Shown here in pieces: positions 23,321-31,560 of a DNA stretch of 64,000 nt. The DNA is taken from NCBI GenBank assembly GCA_049303315.1, contig JBAQMZ010000016.1, positions 65,930-129,929 on the forward strand, given 5' to 3'. Made by a program: the position numbers and the translations under genes. Numbering within the stretch: position 1 is the stretch's first letter; each line of letters begins with the position of its first letter. The stretch comes from Methanoperedens sp049303315. Its GTDB lineage: Archaea > Halobacteriota > Methanosarcinia > Methanosarcinales > Methanoperedenaceae. The notes beneath the pieces were generated by a model that was not told where the DNA came from, did no database searches, and saw only the letters and a program-made list of their open reading frames with translations.

Positions 23321-24049
23321 TCAATAAATCATCTCCCCCCTTATGAACGCCGCCGACCTCTCGTCCTCCGGCGCCGTGAAAATCCCCTCTTTGCTATTCA
23401 CCTCGATTAATTCCCCGTTTAAAAGCACACCCACCCTGTCAGCAATCCGCCTGACCTGGGGGATATTGTGTGTCGCTATCAGGATTGTCGTCCCGCGCTC
23501 ATCCCTTATGCGTTTTATGATTTCCTCTATATTTGCCACATTGGCAGGGTCAAGATTCGATGTGGGCTCATCAAGAAGAAGTATCTCCGGGTCATAGACT
23601 ATAGCCCTTGCAAAAGCCATGCGCTGCGCTTCTCCGCCTGATAACATGCGGGCTTTTTCTTTCCCCATGCCGGGAAGTCCAACTGTATTCAAGGCATCCT
23701 CGACCTTTTTTTCTATTGCCCTTTTGTCAAAGCCGCGAACCTTCAATCCATACGCCACATTATCAAAAACCGACCCGTTAAAAACAGAAGGCGTCTGGAA
23801 AAGCAGCGACATCCTGCGCCTCATGTTGCCGGTTTTACCTGCATCAAGGGAAATCCCGTTGAATATCAGGGTTCCAGATAGGGGTTTCTCAAACAGGTTA
23901 AGTATCCGCAGAAGCGTGGTCTTTCCCGCTCCGCTTGGCCCTATTATGGCGAATATCTCACCGCGCTTGATTTCCAGGTTTATGTTTTTTAAAACTTCTT
24001 TTTTCCCGAAAGCCATGCAGACGTTTTCAATCCTGAATAATTCCTCCAC
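23321..24049 (-). CDS. tupC: Tungstate ABC transporter ATPase (TupC-like)
   Basis: 242 residues. Walker A IGPSGAGKTTLLRIL, the Q-loop Gln in SLLFQTPSVF, the signature LSGGEAQRMAFARAI, Walker B EILLLDEPTSNLDP and the switch His in IATHN are all present. No C-terminal TOBE extension is seen, consistent with TupC and unlike ModC. It energises import through the TupB permease, whose gene stops immediately upstream. Assignment to tungstate rests on the TupA next door. Confidence 0.85.
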   Translation of the reverse strand: MEELFRIENVCMAFGKKEVLKNINLEIKRGEIFAIIGPSGAGKTTLLRILNLFEKPLSGTLIFNGISLDAGKTGNMRRRMSLLFQTPSVFNGSVFDNVAYGLKVRGFDKRAIEKKVEDALNTVGLPGMGKEKARMLSGGEAQRMAFARAIVYDPEILLLDEPTSNLDPANVANIEEIIKRIRDERGTTILIATHNIPQVRRIADRVGVLLNGELIEVNSKEGIFTAPEDERSAAFIRGEMIY

Positions 24050-24784
24050 TTAATCCCTCCTCTGGAAAAAATTAGCCAGCATGTTTATGGAAAGATTGAG
24101 TGAGATGAGGATTATTCCGAGCGCAATTGATGTGGATATGTCGCCTTTGCTCGTCTCTGACGTTATAGCCGTAGTTAGCGTGCGCGTGTAAGATGCCCCT
24201 TCACCTATTCCACCCACGCTGCCCGTATAGGCGATGTTGCCGCCCACTATGAGGATGGCGCCCACTTCGGCAAGCGCCCTTCCGAGACCTGCTAATATTG
24301 CCGTGATGATGCCGAATCTTGCTTCCATGAGCGTAGCAATAACTGCATCTTTCTTTGTCCCACCGAGTGTATACACAGTCTCTATTATGGTTTGGGGGAC
24401 AGCTTTTATTGCAGCAAGGGAGATGCCTGTAATTATTGGCGTAACAAGAATATACTGGGCTAAAATCATAGCTTGCGGGGTGAAGATTATATTCATAAAT
24501 CCAAAAGGTCCCGCTGGCACAAGCATCACGAAAATAAAGAGCCCGACAAAAACAGGGGGCAGCCCCATGCCAGTATTTACAAGCGTTATCAGGGCCTGCC
24601 TGCCCCTGAAGTGTAAAAACGCCAGCGCAAATGCAAGGGGTATGGCGGTCAGTGTCGCGAGGAGCGTAGCAGTGCCTGATACTTTGATAGAAACGCCTGT
24701 TATGCTAAGGATGTAAGGGTTTAAGCTGAATATCAGCTCAAACGCCTTGGTAATTCCCTGATAAAGGAAGTCAGCACTGCTCAT
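24050..24784 (-). CDS. tupB: Tungstate ABC transporter permease (TupB-like)
   Basis: 244 residues, five to six membrane helices. The ATPase-contact loop EAA-like motif is around VYTLGGTKKDAVIATLMEARFGIITAILAGLGRALAEVGAILIVGGN, typical of TupB. It overlaps the substrate-binding protein gene by a single base and abuts tupC, so the three are one operon. It imports tungstate across the cytoplasmic membrane; tungsten is used by archaeal pterin enzymes. Confidence 0.87.
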   Translation of the reverse strand: MSSADFLYQGITKAFELIFSLNPYILSITGVSIKVSGTATLLATLTAIPLAFALAFLHFRGRQALITLVNTGMGLPPVFVGLFIFVMLVPAGPFGFMNIIFTPQAMILAQYILVTPIITGISLAAIKAVPQTIIETVYTLGGTKKDAVIATLMEARFGIITAILAGLGRALAEVGAILIVGGNIAYTGSVGGIGEGASYTRTLTTAITSETSKGDISTSIALGIILISLNLSINMLANFFQRRD

Positions 24785-25656
24785 TACTCCTTAATACCTG
24801 CTGCCGGCACGAATAGCCCTTCTCCGTATTTGTCCTTACCGTAATTCCTTATGATGTCCTGTCCCTGTGGAGATGTCGTATAGTTGATATATTTCATTGC
24901 AAGGTCGTATTTCACGTCCGGGAACTTCACAGGGTTCACAGCCATGACATGGTACGGGTTGAAGAGATACTTCTGGTCAGATTCAAAAAGAATCCTGAGC
25001 TTTATTTTATCCTTCATGGCAAGGTATGTTCCCCTATCGGAGAGCGTATAACCTCCCTTGATGTCAGCGGTTGTGATTGTATCGCCCATGCCTTTTCCTA
25101 TTGATTGATACCACGTACCGCCTGGCGTGATGTTCGCAGCTTTCCAGATGGATTTTTCCATCGTATGCGTGCCTGAGTTGTCGCCGCGTGATATGAAGGG
25201 AGATTGTTTCGTGGCGATTTTTCTGAATGCATCGGTGGCATTGCTGGCATTCCTTATTCCCGCCGGGTCGTTCTCGGGGCCGATTATCACGAAATAATTG
25301 TACATCATGTAAGTGCGGTTGATGAAACTGCCGTTGGCAACTGCTTTTAATTCAGCCTGGACTGCGTGCACCATCACAACGTCCGCAGCGCCAAGCTCAC
25401 CCGTAGCTATAGCTTTGCCCGTTCCCTCACATACAGTCAGGATTTTCACGTTATTTTCGTCCTCGAATTTCTTGTTCAGCACATCGAGCAATCGCGTATC
25501 GCAGGTAGAAGTTGTCGTAGCCAGGCGCAAATCCTGCGGAGCGGATGCAGTCGATGTCGGAGATGTTGTATTTACAGTCGGTGCCTGCTGGACGCAGCCG
25601 GCAAATAGCGATATTAAAATCGAAACTAAAATTATTTTTGCAAAAAGGTTTTTCAT
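24784..25656 (-). CDS. tupA: Tungstate-binding lipoprotein (TupA-like)
   Basis: 290 residues. The signal ends in a lipobox LFAGC (Cys21), followed by a Thr/Ser/Pro linker. The mature domain begins LRLATTTSTCDTRLLDVLNKKFE; the TTTS motif is the anion-binding signature of TupA and separates it from ModA/WtpA. Later FISRGDNSGTHTMEKSIW and GYTLSDRGTYLAM are also typical. AAGGAGG is placed before the ATG. It captures tungstate outside the cell for TupBC. An Asn-containing DxGxxx exchange of Tyr to Cys occurs in the TTTSTCD motif. Confidence 0.9.
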   Translation of the reverse strand: MKNLFAKIILVSILISLFAGCVQQAPTVNTTSPTSTASAPQDLRLATTTSTCDTRLLDVLNKKFEDENNVKILTVCEGTGKAIATGELGAADVVMVHAVQAELKAVANGSFINRTYMMYNYFVIIGPENDPAGIRNASNATDAFRKIATKQSPFISRGDNSGTHTMEKSIWKAANITPGGTWYQSIGKGMGDTITTADIKGGYTLSDRGTYLAMKDKIKLRILFESDQKYLFNPYHVMAVNPVKFPDVKYDLAMKYINYTTSPQGQDIIRNYGKDKYGEGLFVPAAGIKE

Positions 25657-25755
25657 CTTATTGCCTCCTTATGTTCACTCAAACATAATGCTAATTAATA
25701 AAAGTTTCGAAAAAGTTGTGCCGCTCTTAATATTTTAATTAACAAAAAGATTCAG
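25657..25755 (-). promoter_or_regulatory. tupA leader region, possible ModE-like operator
   Basis: 99 nt between the ModE-like gene and tupA. It is AT-rich with a TATA-like TTTTATTAATTAG about 40 nt before the tupA ATG and a near-palindrome (TTAATATTTTAATTAA) at about 25729-25744. A strong AAGGAGG precedes tupA. A regulator binding site is expected because the upstream gene encodes a ModE-type protein, but no known consensus is identified. Confidence 0.35.
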
Positions 25756-26301
25756 TCATTCTTTCCCTATCATGACTTCTGTTGCCTTTACAACCGCCAA
25801 TACTTTATCATCTTTTTTGATTGCAAGAGCATCAGCAGCCTCTTTCGTGATGACCGCTGTTATCGTTGTTGGCTCGATAGAAATCTTAACCTTTGCAATA
25901 AGACCTTCTTTTTCAACTTCTATTACTTTGCCTTTCATCTGGTTCCTTGCAGAGATTTTCAACCCGATCACCTCCCAGAAAGTTTTGTCATAAACGGTTT
26001 GTACAAGTATTGCTTCGTATGTATTATATTCATCAAGTAAGTTTATTGCTTTTTCGGTCAGGAACGTGCCCTGAGCTTTTCCACCCCGTTTTTTAATTAT
26101 CACAGGCTCACCTGCGCTCTCTTCAATTTCTTTAAGCAGGAGCCATGCATGTTTATAAGAAATTTTCACTTTCCTGCATGCTTTGTTCAGCGACCCTTCC
26201 TCGTTTATGGCTTTTAAAAGAGCAGCCTTTCCTTCTCCCATAATCGGCTCTTCCTTATTGTTAACCAGCCATATTTTGGTTTTAGCTTGTGTCCTATTCA
26301 T
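25756..26301 (-). CDS. ModE-like transcriptional regulator with TOBE/Mop domain
   Basis: 181 residues. The N-terminal winged helix-turn-helix (GKAALLKAINEEGSLNKACRKVKISYKHAWLLLKEIEE) is ModE-like. The C-terminal part (from about 112: SARNQMKGKVIEVEKEGLIAKVKISIEPTTITAVITKEAADALAIKKGDDK-type) is one Mop/TOBE oxyanion-binding module. It probably senses tungstate or molybdate and represses the tup operon directly downstream. The ATG has GGAAC upstream. A single Mop module is fewer than in E. coli ModE, which has two. Confidence 0.85.
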   Translation of the reverse strand: MNRTQAKTKIWLVNNKEEPIMGEGKAALLKAINEEGSLNKACRKVKISYKHAWLLLKEIEESAGEPVIIKKRGGKAQGTFLTEKAINLLDEYNTYEAILVQTVYDKTFWEVIGLKISARNQMKGKVIEVEKEGLIAKVKISIEPTTITAVITKEAADALAIKKDDKVLAVVKATEVMIGKE

Positions 26302-26326
26302 TGCGTTCCAGGGTTCCGTTAATTCG

Positions 26327-26740
26327 TTATTGCGCTATCGCCAATACCGCGGATGGTGTGAAAATACTTGTTTCACTTAATTCCTTTATTTTCTGGGCAG
26401 TCCTTTGCATATTGATAAGTACAAGCCCCATCTGGACATTCTTACCGGTCAATGCTACCAGGAGAGCATATTCCCCAACACGCACCGTTACAACACGGTG
26501 ATTTTTGGATTCAAAAAGCAATGTATCGATATTCTCGCTGGAAAGTTCTTCCATGGTCTCGCCTGCACGTTTGAACGCTGCAGCACAATATGCCGCAAAG
26601 GTTTCTTTGTTTACTTCTCCTGAAGTCGTGCTTGCCATGATCAGCCCATCATCAGTCACCAATGCAGAGCTTAAAATATCACCTGTAGAATTTTCCAGTT
26701 GCTCAAGTGCAAGATGATATAATTCAGCTTTAGTAGTCAT
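26327..26740 (-). CDS. Roadblock/LC7 domain protein
   Basis: 137 residues, a single roadblock/LC7 fold: ALVTDDGLIMASTTSGEVNKETFAAYCAAAFKRAGETMEEL, then NHRVVTVRVGEYALLVALTGKNVQMGLVLINMQRTAQKI. In bacteria and archaea such proteins regulate small GTPases or sense at the membrane. The ATG overlaps the stop of the 7TM gene (ATGA), so the two proteins are likely partners. No small GTPase gene is adjacent. Confidence 0.85.
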   Translation of the reverse strand: MTTKAELYHLALEQLENSTGDILSSALVTDDGLIMASTTSGEVNKETFAAYCAAAFKRAGETMEELSSENIDTLLFESKNHRVVTVRVGEYALLVALTGKNVQMGLVLINMQRTAQKIKELSETSIFTPSAVLAIAQ

Positions 26741-27459
26741 GTTAATCGCCCGTGAATGTGCCTTCCTAACGATTTTAGCATTTTTGTCAATACGTATATG
26801 GATATTACCGCAAACACCCCAAAAAGCGTTTCAAGAGTTTCTCTGATAGAATAGGGTATTGTACAGCCCATACTTGCTATGAAACCCAGGGATTTCCATA
26901 AAAGAGCGAAAATTGCCGCTATCTGGAATAACATAAATACTTTTACAAATTCCCCCGCAGCCCGCGTTCCAAGCATGTAGGTTGTTAAAATGGTTATTGA
27001 ACTTCCCACTATCCATACGAGATTTTCTATTGAAGACATGATATTTTTCAAATCACCAAGTTTTATGCCTGCAATAGATAGGAAAATCATGACAAGCGGG
27101 AACAGAAGAGCAAGTACAAAAGGAAGATATGTCGCTATTTTTGGAATTGTTTTCCTCTGGCATATCAAAATATACAGGTAGATAAACAGAGAAGCCATAA
27201 AAATCGCAGCCCATATTCCGAAAACATATCGTATGGAAGCAATTAAAAGTGAATTACTCAGGTGGCCTAATTCGCGGATTCCGAAAAAGAGGAAAGTTAA
27301 AAACAAAAAAGTCCATGGCATGTCACCAACATTCCACATGTTCCGGTTCCTGTATGCTGTGATGACCAGGACAAGGGAAGCCCACCAGAAGATATTTGAA
27401 AGAATAACATGCAACCCGATAGTTTCCTCATTTCCATTTAAAAAGGGGGCAAGTATCAT
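26737..27459 (-). CDS. Seven-helix membrane protein of unknown function
   Basis: 240 residues with about seven hydrophobic helices and no soluble domain. Features include an Arg/Asn-rich loop (TAYRNRNMWNVGDMPWTF) and FFGIRELGHLSN. It resembles the membrane-sensor parts of archaeal histidine kinases, but no kinase follows. It is translated just before the roadblock protein through an ATGA overlap. A sensor role is inference. Confidence 0.65.
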   Translation of the reverse strand: MILAPFLNGNEETIGLHVILSNIFWWASLVLVITAYRNRNMWNVGDMPWTFLFLTFLFFGIRELGHLSNSLLIASIRYVFGIWAAIFMASLFIYLYILICQRKTIPKIATYLPFVLALLFPLVMIFLSIAGIKLGDLKNIMSSIENLVWIVGSSITILTTYMLGTRAAGEFVKVFMLFQIAAIFALLWKSLGFIASMGCTIPYSIRETLETLFGVFAVISIYVLTKMLKSLGRHIHGRLT

Positions 27460-27584
27460 AAACCGTTAATCATTTTATCGGTATATTAATTTTGTCATGA
27501 CAGGATATTGAGATTTTTTGAGAGAAATTCAGATGTGCCTATGCCTGATAAAGGTTAATATAATGGTCAATCATAGGGATTCTT

Positions 27585-27803
27585 ATGGAATACCTGAATC
27601 TTCAGGGCAGGGTCTGCCCCTTTGTGTTATTCTATACGAAGAAAAAACTGGAAACGGTGCCATCCGGTGAAAAACTGGAAGTTATAATCGATGATCCTAC
27701 AGGAAAAGAAACCATTTCAGGCTGGTGCAGGACTCATCACCATGAAGTTTTGGAAATAAGCGAGTCTGAAGGCCGCATCAAAGTCATCATCAAAAAACAT
27801 TAA
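27585..27803 (+). CDS. TusA/SirA-like sulfur-carrier protein
   Basis: 72 residues with the TusA fold: LNLQGRVCPFVLFYTKKKLETVPSGEKLEVIIDDPTGKETI...VLEISESEGRIKVIIKK. The conserved CPxP appears as CPFV, so the active Cys is kept but the second Pro is not. A further Cys and three consecutive His (GWCRTHHHE) are unusual and could bind metal. TusA proteins relay sulfur for tRNA thiolation or cofactors. It is monocistronic, divergent from the 7TM gene. Confidence 0.8.
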   Translation: MEYLNLQGRVCPFVLFYTKKKLETVPSGEKLEVIIDDPTGKETISGWCRTHHHEVLEISESEGRIKVIIKKH

Positions 27804-27848
27804 TAAACCTTAAGTAGAAAACGGTTCGTAATATTACTAACGATAGTT

Positions 27849-28859
27849 ATGGATTTCGTAGAATTTGTACGGAAAAGCCTCGAAGGGAAGCTGCGGATAG
27901 AGGACGGCAATTGCGGCACAACCCACAAGGTGTTAAAAGAAATCTCAAGGTTGGGAGGAAAAGCTGTGACATGGGAGCGGCCTGACGGGGTTTATTCGAA
28001 GATAATTGATGACAAAGGGAATGTCGTGGGGGAGGGAGAAGGCATCACATGGCCTCCGGCAATCCTGTTCGCAATGGTGGAGGGAGGATTCTTCCCAAAG
28101 CGCATAGAATCCGAATTGACCAAGTCCTTGCAGTGCATCATAGATATGGAAAAAGTGGCTGACATTTACGGTTACGGCAGGGTTGTTACGCCTGTAGCTT
28201 CTGCTTATAATGAGGTTTGGAAGAACGGCGGCAGGGTGGCAATCAGGCGCAATTCATGGGGCGTCGAAGTGGCTTTTATAGACAAGGATGATAAGGAAAT
28301 AGCAGTTGGCCCCATATCCTATTGCCCGACATGCGGGACAGCAGCAACCATCCCGCGTGCGCCCGAGCTTGCTGCGAAAATAAAAGAAGAGCTCAAGGAT
28401 AAGAGAAATACGGGAAAGGAGAAATACGAGCGCGGGATTGAGAACTGGTTTTTCTTTAAGAATGACAGGGTGTGCTGCGAGATAAAGGAAAAAGGGGTTG
28501 TTCTTGGCAGGGCGCTGCGCTGCTGCATCGCCTATGCGGGCGTGGCAGCCGAAGTGCATGCGGGAATGGCAGGACCGAAATGGGGCGCATTATTTAAGGA
28601 ATACTGCAGGATATGCCCTGTCAAACTGTGCAGGAAAGGGAAGAATACAGGCGAAGAGGCGAATAACCTTTTAACCGCCCTTGAAAAAAAGGATATGAAA
28701 ACCGATGTCAGGATGGATACGTATATCACGGCAATGGTGAAAAAGGACGGCGCGCTTGTTGGAGAGGGCATCGGTACGGTTTGCGCTTTCTCATCGCTTC
28801 TTTATGCCGCTGCAAAATGCATACAGTTAAAGGCAGAAATCGAAGTGGTCAGGCAGTGA
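27849..28859 (+). CDS. Conserved Cys-rich protein of unknown function, linked to hypA
   Basis: 336 residues that I cannot assign. Clear cysteine motifs are YCPTCG near 155, RCC near 220 and EYCRICPVKLCRKG near 245. There is an internal repeat: VVGEGEGITWPPAILFAMVEGG near residue 60 and LVGEGIGTVCAFSSLLYAAAKC near the C-terminus, each after a short Tyr-Ile beta strand. It ends 6 nt before hypA, so it shares that transcript. Metal or Fe-S binding is plausible from the cysteines; nickel-enzyme maturation is a guess from context. Confidence 0.6.
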   Translation: MDFVEFVRKSLEGKLRIEDGNCGTTHKVLKEISRLGGKAVTWERPDGVYSKIIDDKGNVVGEGEGITWPPAILFAMVEGGFFPKRIESELTKSLQCIIDMEKVADIYGYGRVVTPVASAYNEVWKNGGRVAIRRNSWGVEVAFIDKDDKEIAVGPISYCPTCGTAATIPRAPELAAKIKEELKDKRNTGKEKYERGIENWFFFKNDRVCCEIKEKGVVLGRALRCCIAYAGVAAEVHAGMAGPKWGALFKEYCRICPVKLCRKGKNTGEEANNLLTALEKKDMKTDVRMDTYITAMVKKDGALVGEGIGTVCAFSSLLYAAAKCIQLKAEIEVVRQ

Positions 28860-28865
28860 GCGGCG

Positions 28866-29231
28866 ATGCATGAGATATCCATCGCAGGAGCCATTATAGA
28901 TGCCGTACTTGATGCAGCCAAAAAAAATGAGGCTAAAAAGGTGGAAGAGGTCTTCCTTGAGATAGGAGAACTTACTGCGCTCAATCCCGACCAGTTAAAG
29001 TTCATTTTTGAAACAATTTCTGCGGGAACCGTAGCGGAAGGCGCAAGATATAATATCGAGATAGTCAAGCCTTTAATAAACTGCAAAAAATGTTCATATA
29101 ACGGCCCTATCGAATTCTTTGAAAAGCTCCATTTTTTCCTGCCCGTAATAAAGTGCCCGAAATGCGGTGAGGCGGATATAGATATAATCGCAGGGCGCGA
29201 GTGCTGTGTTAAAAAAATAAAGATATCCTGA
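28866..29231 (+). CDS. hypA: HypA: hydrogenase nickel-insertion protein
   Basis: 121 residues. The N-terminal MHEIS carries the nickel-binding His2. The zinc site is INCKKC...KCPKCGEADID. The middle (EVFLEIGELTALNPDQLKFIFETISAGTVAEGA) matches HypA. It delivers nickel to [NiFe]-hydrogenase precursors with HypB. No other hyp gene is within the window. It ends one base before the stop of a convergent zinc-finger gene. Confidence 0.9.
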   Translation: MHEISIAGAIIDAVLDAAKKNEAKKVEEVFLEIGELTALNPDQLKFIFETISAGTVAEGARYNIEIVKPLINCKKCSYNGPIEFFEKLHFFLPVIKCPKCGEADIDIIAGRECCVKKIKIS

Positions 29232-29450
29232 TTAATCGCTTTCGCCTTTTAAAAGCTCGTTTACAATATCCTGCGTCCGAAGGCTTCCTTCCGCAACCCG
29301 CTTGAACATCGGATAAATATACTTGCAATCATCGATATTGTTCCAGACCTCAGGACCGACGTCCCTTATGACCTTGTCCATTATCTTCGTGCATCCATCG
29401 CAGATTCCTTTTATGTTTGTCGTGGGTTTACCGCATATATCGCAATTCAT
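29232..29450 (-). CDS. Small zinc-finger protein of unknown function
   Basis: 72 residues with MNCDICGKP and GICDGCTK, a four-Cys zinc site in the first 21 residues. A helical C-terminus (VIRDVGPEVWNNIDDCKYIYPMFKRVAEGSLRTQDIVNELL) follows. I do not know the family name; compact proteins of this build occur in methanogens. It is convergent with hypA. Confidence 0.65.
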   Translation of the reverse strand: MNCDICGKPTTNIKGICDGCTKIMDKVIRDVGPEVWNNIDDCKYIYPMFKRVAEGSLRTQDIVNELLKGESD

Positions 29451-29558
29451 AATTTTCCCCCTTACTTAATATCATTAAACTAAATAGATAAATAGATATT
29501 GCAGCAAACTCCAAATCCTGCAAAACATTTATCAGGATTGCAAATAACAGGTAAAGCC

Positions 29559-30599
29559 ATGAAGCTCTTTGTTCCCTCACCCGGGCACATCAACAGCCTT
29601 AAAGAATTATTGACGGCAAAAGATAAGATATATTCCATATTCATGGCAGGCTCTCCTGACTATATCGGCACGGGCAGGAGCAATCTTGCCTCGCCGCAAC
29701 TTGAGGATATCGCGGCGCAGACAGAATATGCCCACAAGAACGGCGTAAAGATGGAGCTAGTATTGAACTCAAGCTGCATGGGCGGACGCCAGCTCACGCC
29801 TGAAGGTTACAGGATAAACCACTGGTATATCGAGAAACTGGTGGATATAGGGGTGGATTCCATTGTTGTCGCTGACCCGTATCTTGTGGAGATAATAGCA
29901 AGGGATTTCGATGTGAATGTGGTGGTTTCGGTGCTTGCTTTCGTGGACTCGCCGCAAAAGGCGGAATTCTTTGAGAATTTGGGCGCTGATTCTATAGTTA
30001 TCGATTCCAATGTCAACCGGCATTTTGATGTACTTCATGCCATCCGTGATTCTGTTGATTGCGAATTAAAACTGCTGGTGAACGAGGGATGCCTTTACCG
30101 CTGCCCTTTCAGGTATGCCCATTTTAACTTTTTCTCACATGCTTTCGGACCAGAACCCAGACCCAACGTGCTGGACGATTATTATTACTACAAATGCCTG
30201 GAATTAAGGATTGACAATCCTGAATTGATTATAAAATCCCCATGGATAAGACCGGAGGATATCAAGCTTTATAAGGATATTACTGATGTTTATAAGATAG
30301 GGGGCAGGACACATTTTGTGGACTGGATCCTGAATTGCGTGAATGCATACCATAATGAGAGCTATGAAGGGAATCTCATGGACCTGCTGGACTGCCCCAA
30401 GGATTTAAAGGACTTATTCTATATTCCCAATAAAAGCCTTGACGGTGTTCTTGAGAAACAGTGGATGAACTGCAAGAAGGTGTGTAAAAAATGCGGTTAC
30501 TGTAAGACTCTTACGAAGAAGGTCGCACAGGTTTATACAAAAGGCGGAACAGAGCTTGAGGCGCTTGCGCCCTGGGAAACATATTCGGTGAAAGCATGA
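29559..30599 (+). CDS. Peptidase U32 family protein
   Basis: 346 residues from ATG 29559. It begins MKLFVPSPGHINSLKELL and shows the U32 TIM-barrel features MELVLNSSCMGG, VSVLAFVDSPQKAEFFENLGADSIVID and LLVNEGCLYRCPFRYAHFNF. The C-terminus has a Cys cluster CKKVCKKCGYCKTL that may hold an Fe-S centre. U32 members include UbiU/V-type hydroxylases and collagenase-like proteins; the reaction here is not known. A longer frame from 29499 lacks a good start. It is coupled by ATGA to the next gene. Confidence 0.85.
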   Translation: MKLFVPSPGHINSLKELLTAKDKIYSIFMAGSPDYIGTGRSNLASPQLEDIAAQTEYAHKNGVKMELVLNSSCMGGRQLTPEGYRINHWYIEKLVDIGVDSIVVADPYLVEIIARDFDVNVVVSVLAFVDSPQKAEFFENLGADSIVIDSNVNRHFDVLHAIRDSVDCELKLLVNEGCLYRCPFRYAHFNFFSHAFGPEPRPNVLDDYYYYKCLELRIDNPELIIKSPWIRPEDIKLYKDITDVYKIGGRTHFVDWILNCVNAYHNESYEGNLMDLLDCPKDLKDLFYIPNKSLDGVLEKQWMNCKKVCKKCGYCKTLTKKVAQVYTKGGTELEALAPWETYSVKA

Positions 30600-30979
30600 T
30601 AACATCAGAACTTTTAAAAAACAGAGCGGGATTTGAGGAGAAATTAAGGAAACTGATAGGCAGGCCGGTACTTTTAATCGAGCTTGATATGTTCGCCCTG
30701 CCGTGCGGATGTGCGGGTATAACCGCGAACACGCGGGGGCTTGAGGTGGATGACCTTGATGTATTCGAGCCGCAGATACTGCCGTATCTTCAGGAAATGG
30801 CTGCAAACCTCGGCGTGAAACCGACCGTGACATTCGCAAGGCTTGTGCCCGGAAGCTCCATCGTGGCATCGCTTAACTGGCGCACGCTGTGTAGCCGATG
30901 TTATCCCGAATTTGCAAGAGGCGAAGGGAAAATGCCAAGACCGGATTTGTATTTATTGCAGTTTGAGAGGAGAAAGTAA
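30596..30979 (+). CDS. Conserved hypothetical protein coupled to U32 gene
   Basis: 127 residues starting inside the U32 stop (ATGA at 30596-30599). No family recognised. Visible features: LIELDMFALPCGCAGITANTRG and LCSRCYPEFARGEG, so two cysteine pairs that could bind zinc or an Fe-S cluster, with a proline-rich end. Tight coupling suggests it works with the U32 protein, perhaps in a cofactor or RNA modification step; this is inference. Confidence 0.6.
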   Translation: MITSELLKNRAGFEEKLRKLIGRPVLLIELDMFALPCGCAGITANTRGLEVDDLDVFEPQILPYLQEMAANLGVKPTVTFARLVPGSSIVASLNWRTLCSRCYPEFARGEGKMPRPDLYLLQFERRK

Positions 30980-30980
30980 T

Positions 30981-31550
30981 TTGGATTTTACTCCACTTCT
31001 AACAACCTTCGGGCTTATCGCACTGGCAGAATTTGGCGATAAAACACAGCTTACCGTAATCGCATTATCGGCGGGATACGACAGGGTTAAAGTTTTCACA
31101 GGAGTTATACTTGCTTTCACTCTTGTAACAGCACTCGGGGTGCTGGTAGGGGATACGCTATTCAAATTTGTCAATCCTGATTTGGTTAAGATATTTGCAG
31201 GTTTATTATTCATCGCCTTCGGGGTCTTTACATTATTATCAAAAGAAAGCTGCGAAGCAGATGAAACAAATGCTACATCACTTGCTGGTAATCCGCTGAT
31301 TTCAACCTTTGGCATGATAGCCCTCGCCGAGATGGGAGATAAAACACAGCTTTCCGCCATCACATTGGTGGCGAAATACGATTCACCATATCTGGTATTT
31401 GCAGGCGCCGTTCTTGCGCTGGGGTTTATAAGCTTGCTGGGAATCCTTGCAGGCAAAAAGCTTTGCGAAATAGTGCCGTTATCGAAAATCCGGCTTGGCG
31501 CAGGGGCATTGTTCATACTATTCGGGATATTGTTTTTGGCCGGGTTTTGA
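30981..31550 (+). CDS. TMEM165/GDT1 (UPF0016) family cation transporter
   Basis: 189 residues from TTG 30981, with GAGGAG about 8 nt upstream. It has six helices in two homologous halves, each with the signature E-x-G-D-K-(T): ALAEFGDKTQLTVIAL and ALAEMGDKTQLSAITL. Family members transport Mn2+ or Ca2+ across membranes in exchange for protons. A frame extending back to 30843 exists but reads through the previous gene. It overlaps nothing downstream. Confidence 0.88.
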   Translation: MDFTPLLTTFGLIALAEFGDKTQLTVIALSAGYDRVKVFTGVILAFTLVTALGVLVGDTLFKFVNPDLVKIFAGLLFIAFGVFTLLSKESCEADETNATSLAGNPLISTFGMIALAEMGDKTQLSAITLVAKYDSPYLVFAGAVLALGFISLLGILAGKKLCEIVPLSKIRLGAGALFILFGILFLAGF

Positions 31551-31560
31551 ATATCGATAC

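Noticed and set aside
30843..30980. Upstream extension of the TMEM165-like gene
   Set aside because: It runs through the preceding coupled gene; the TTG at 30981 has a strong ribosome-binding site and begins at the first helix.
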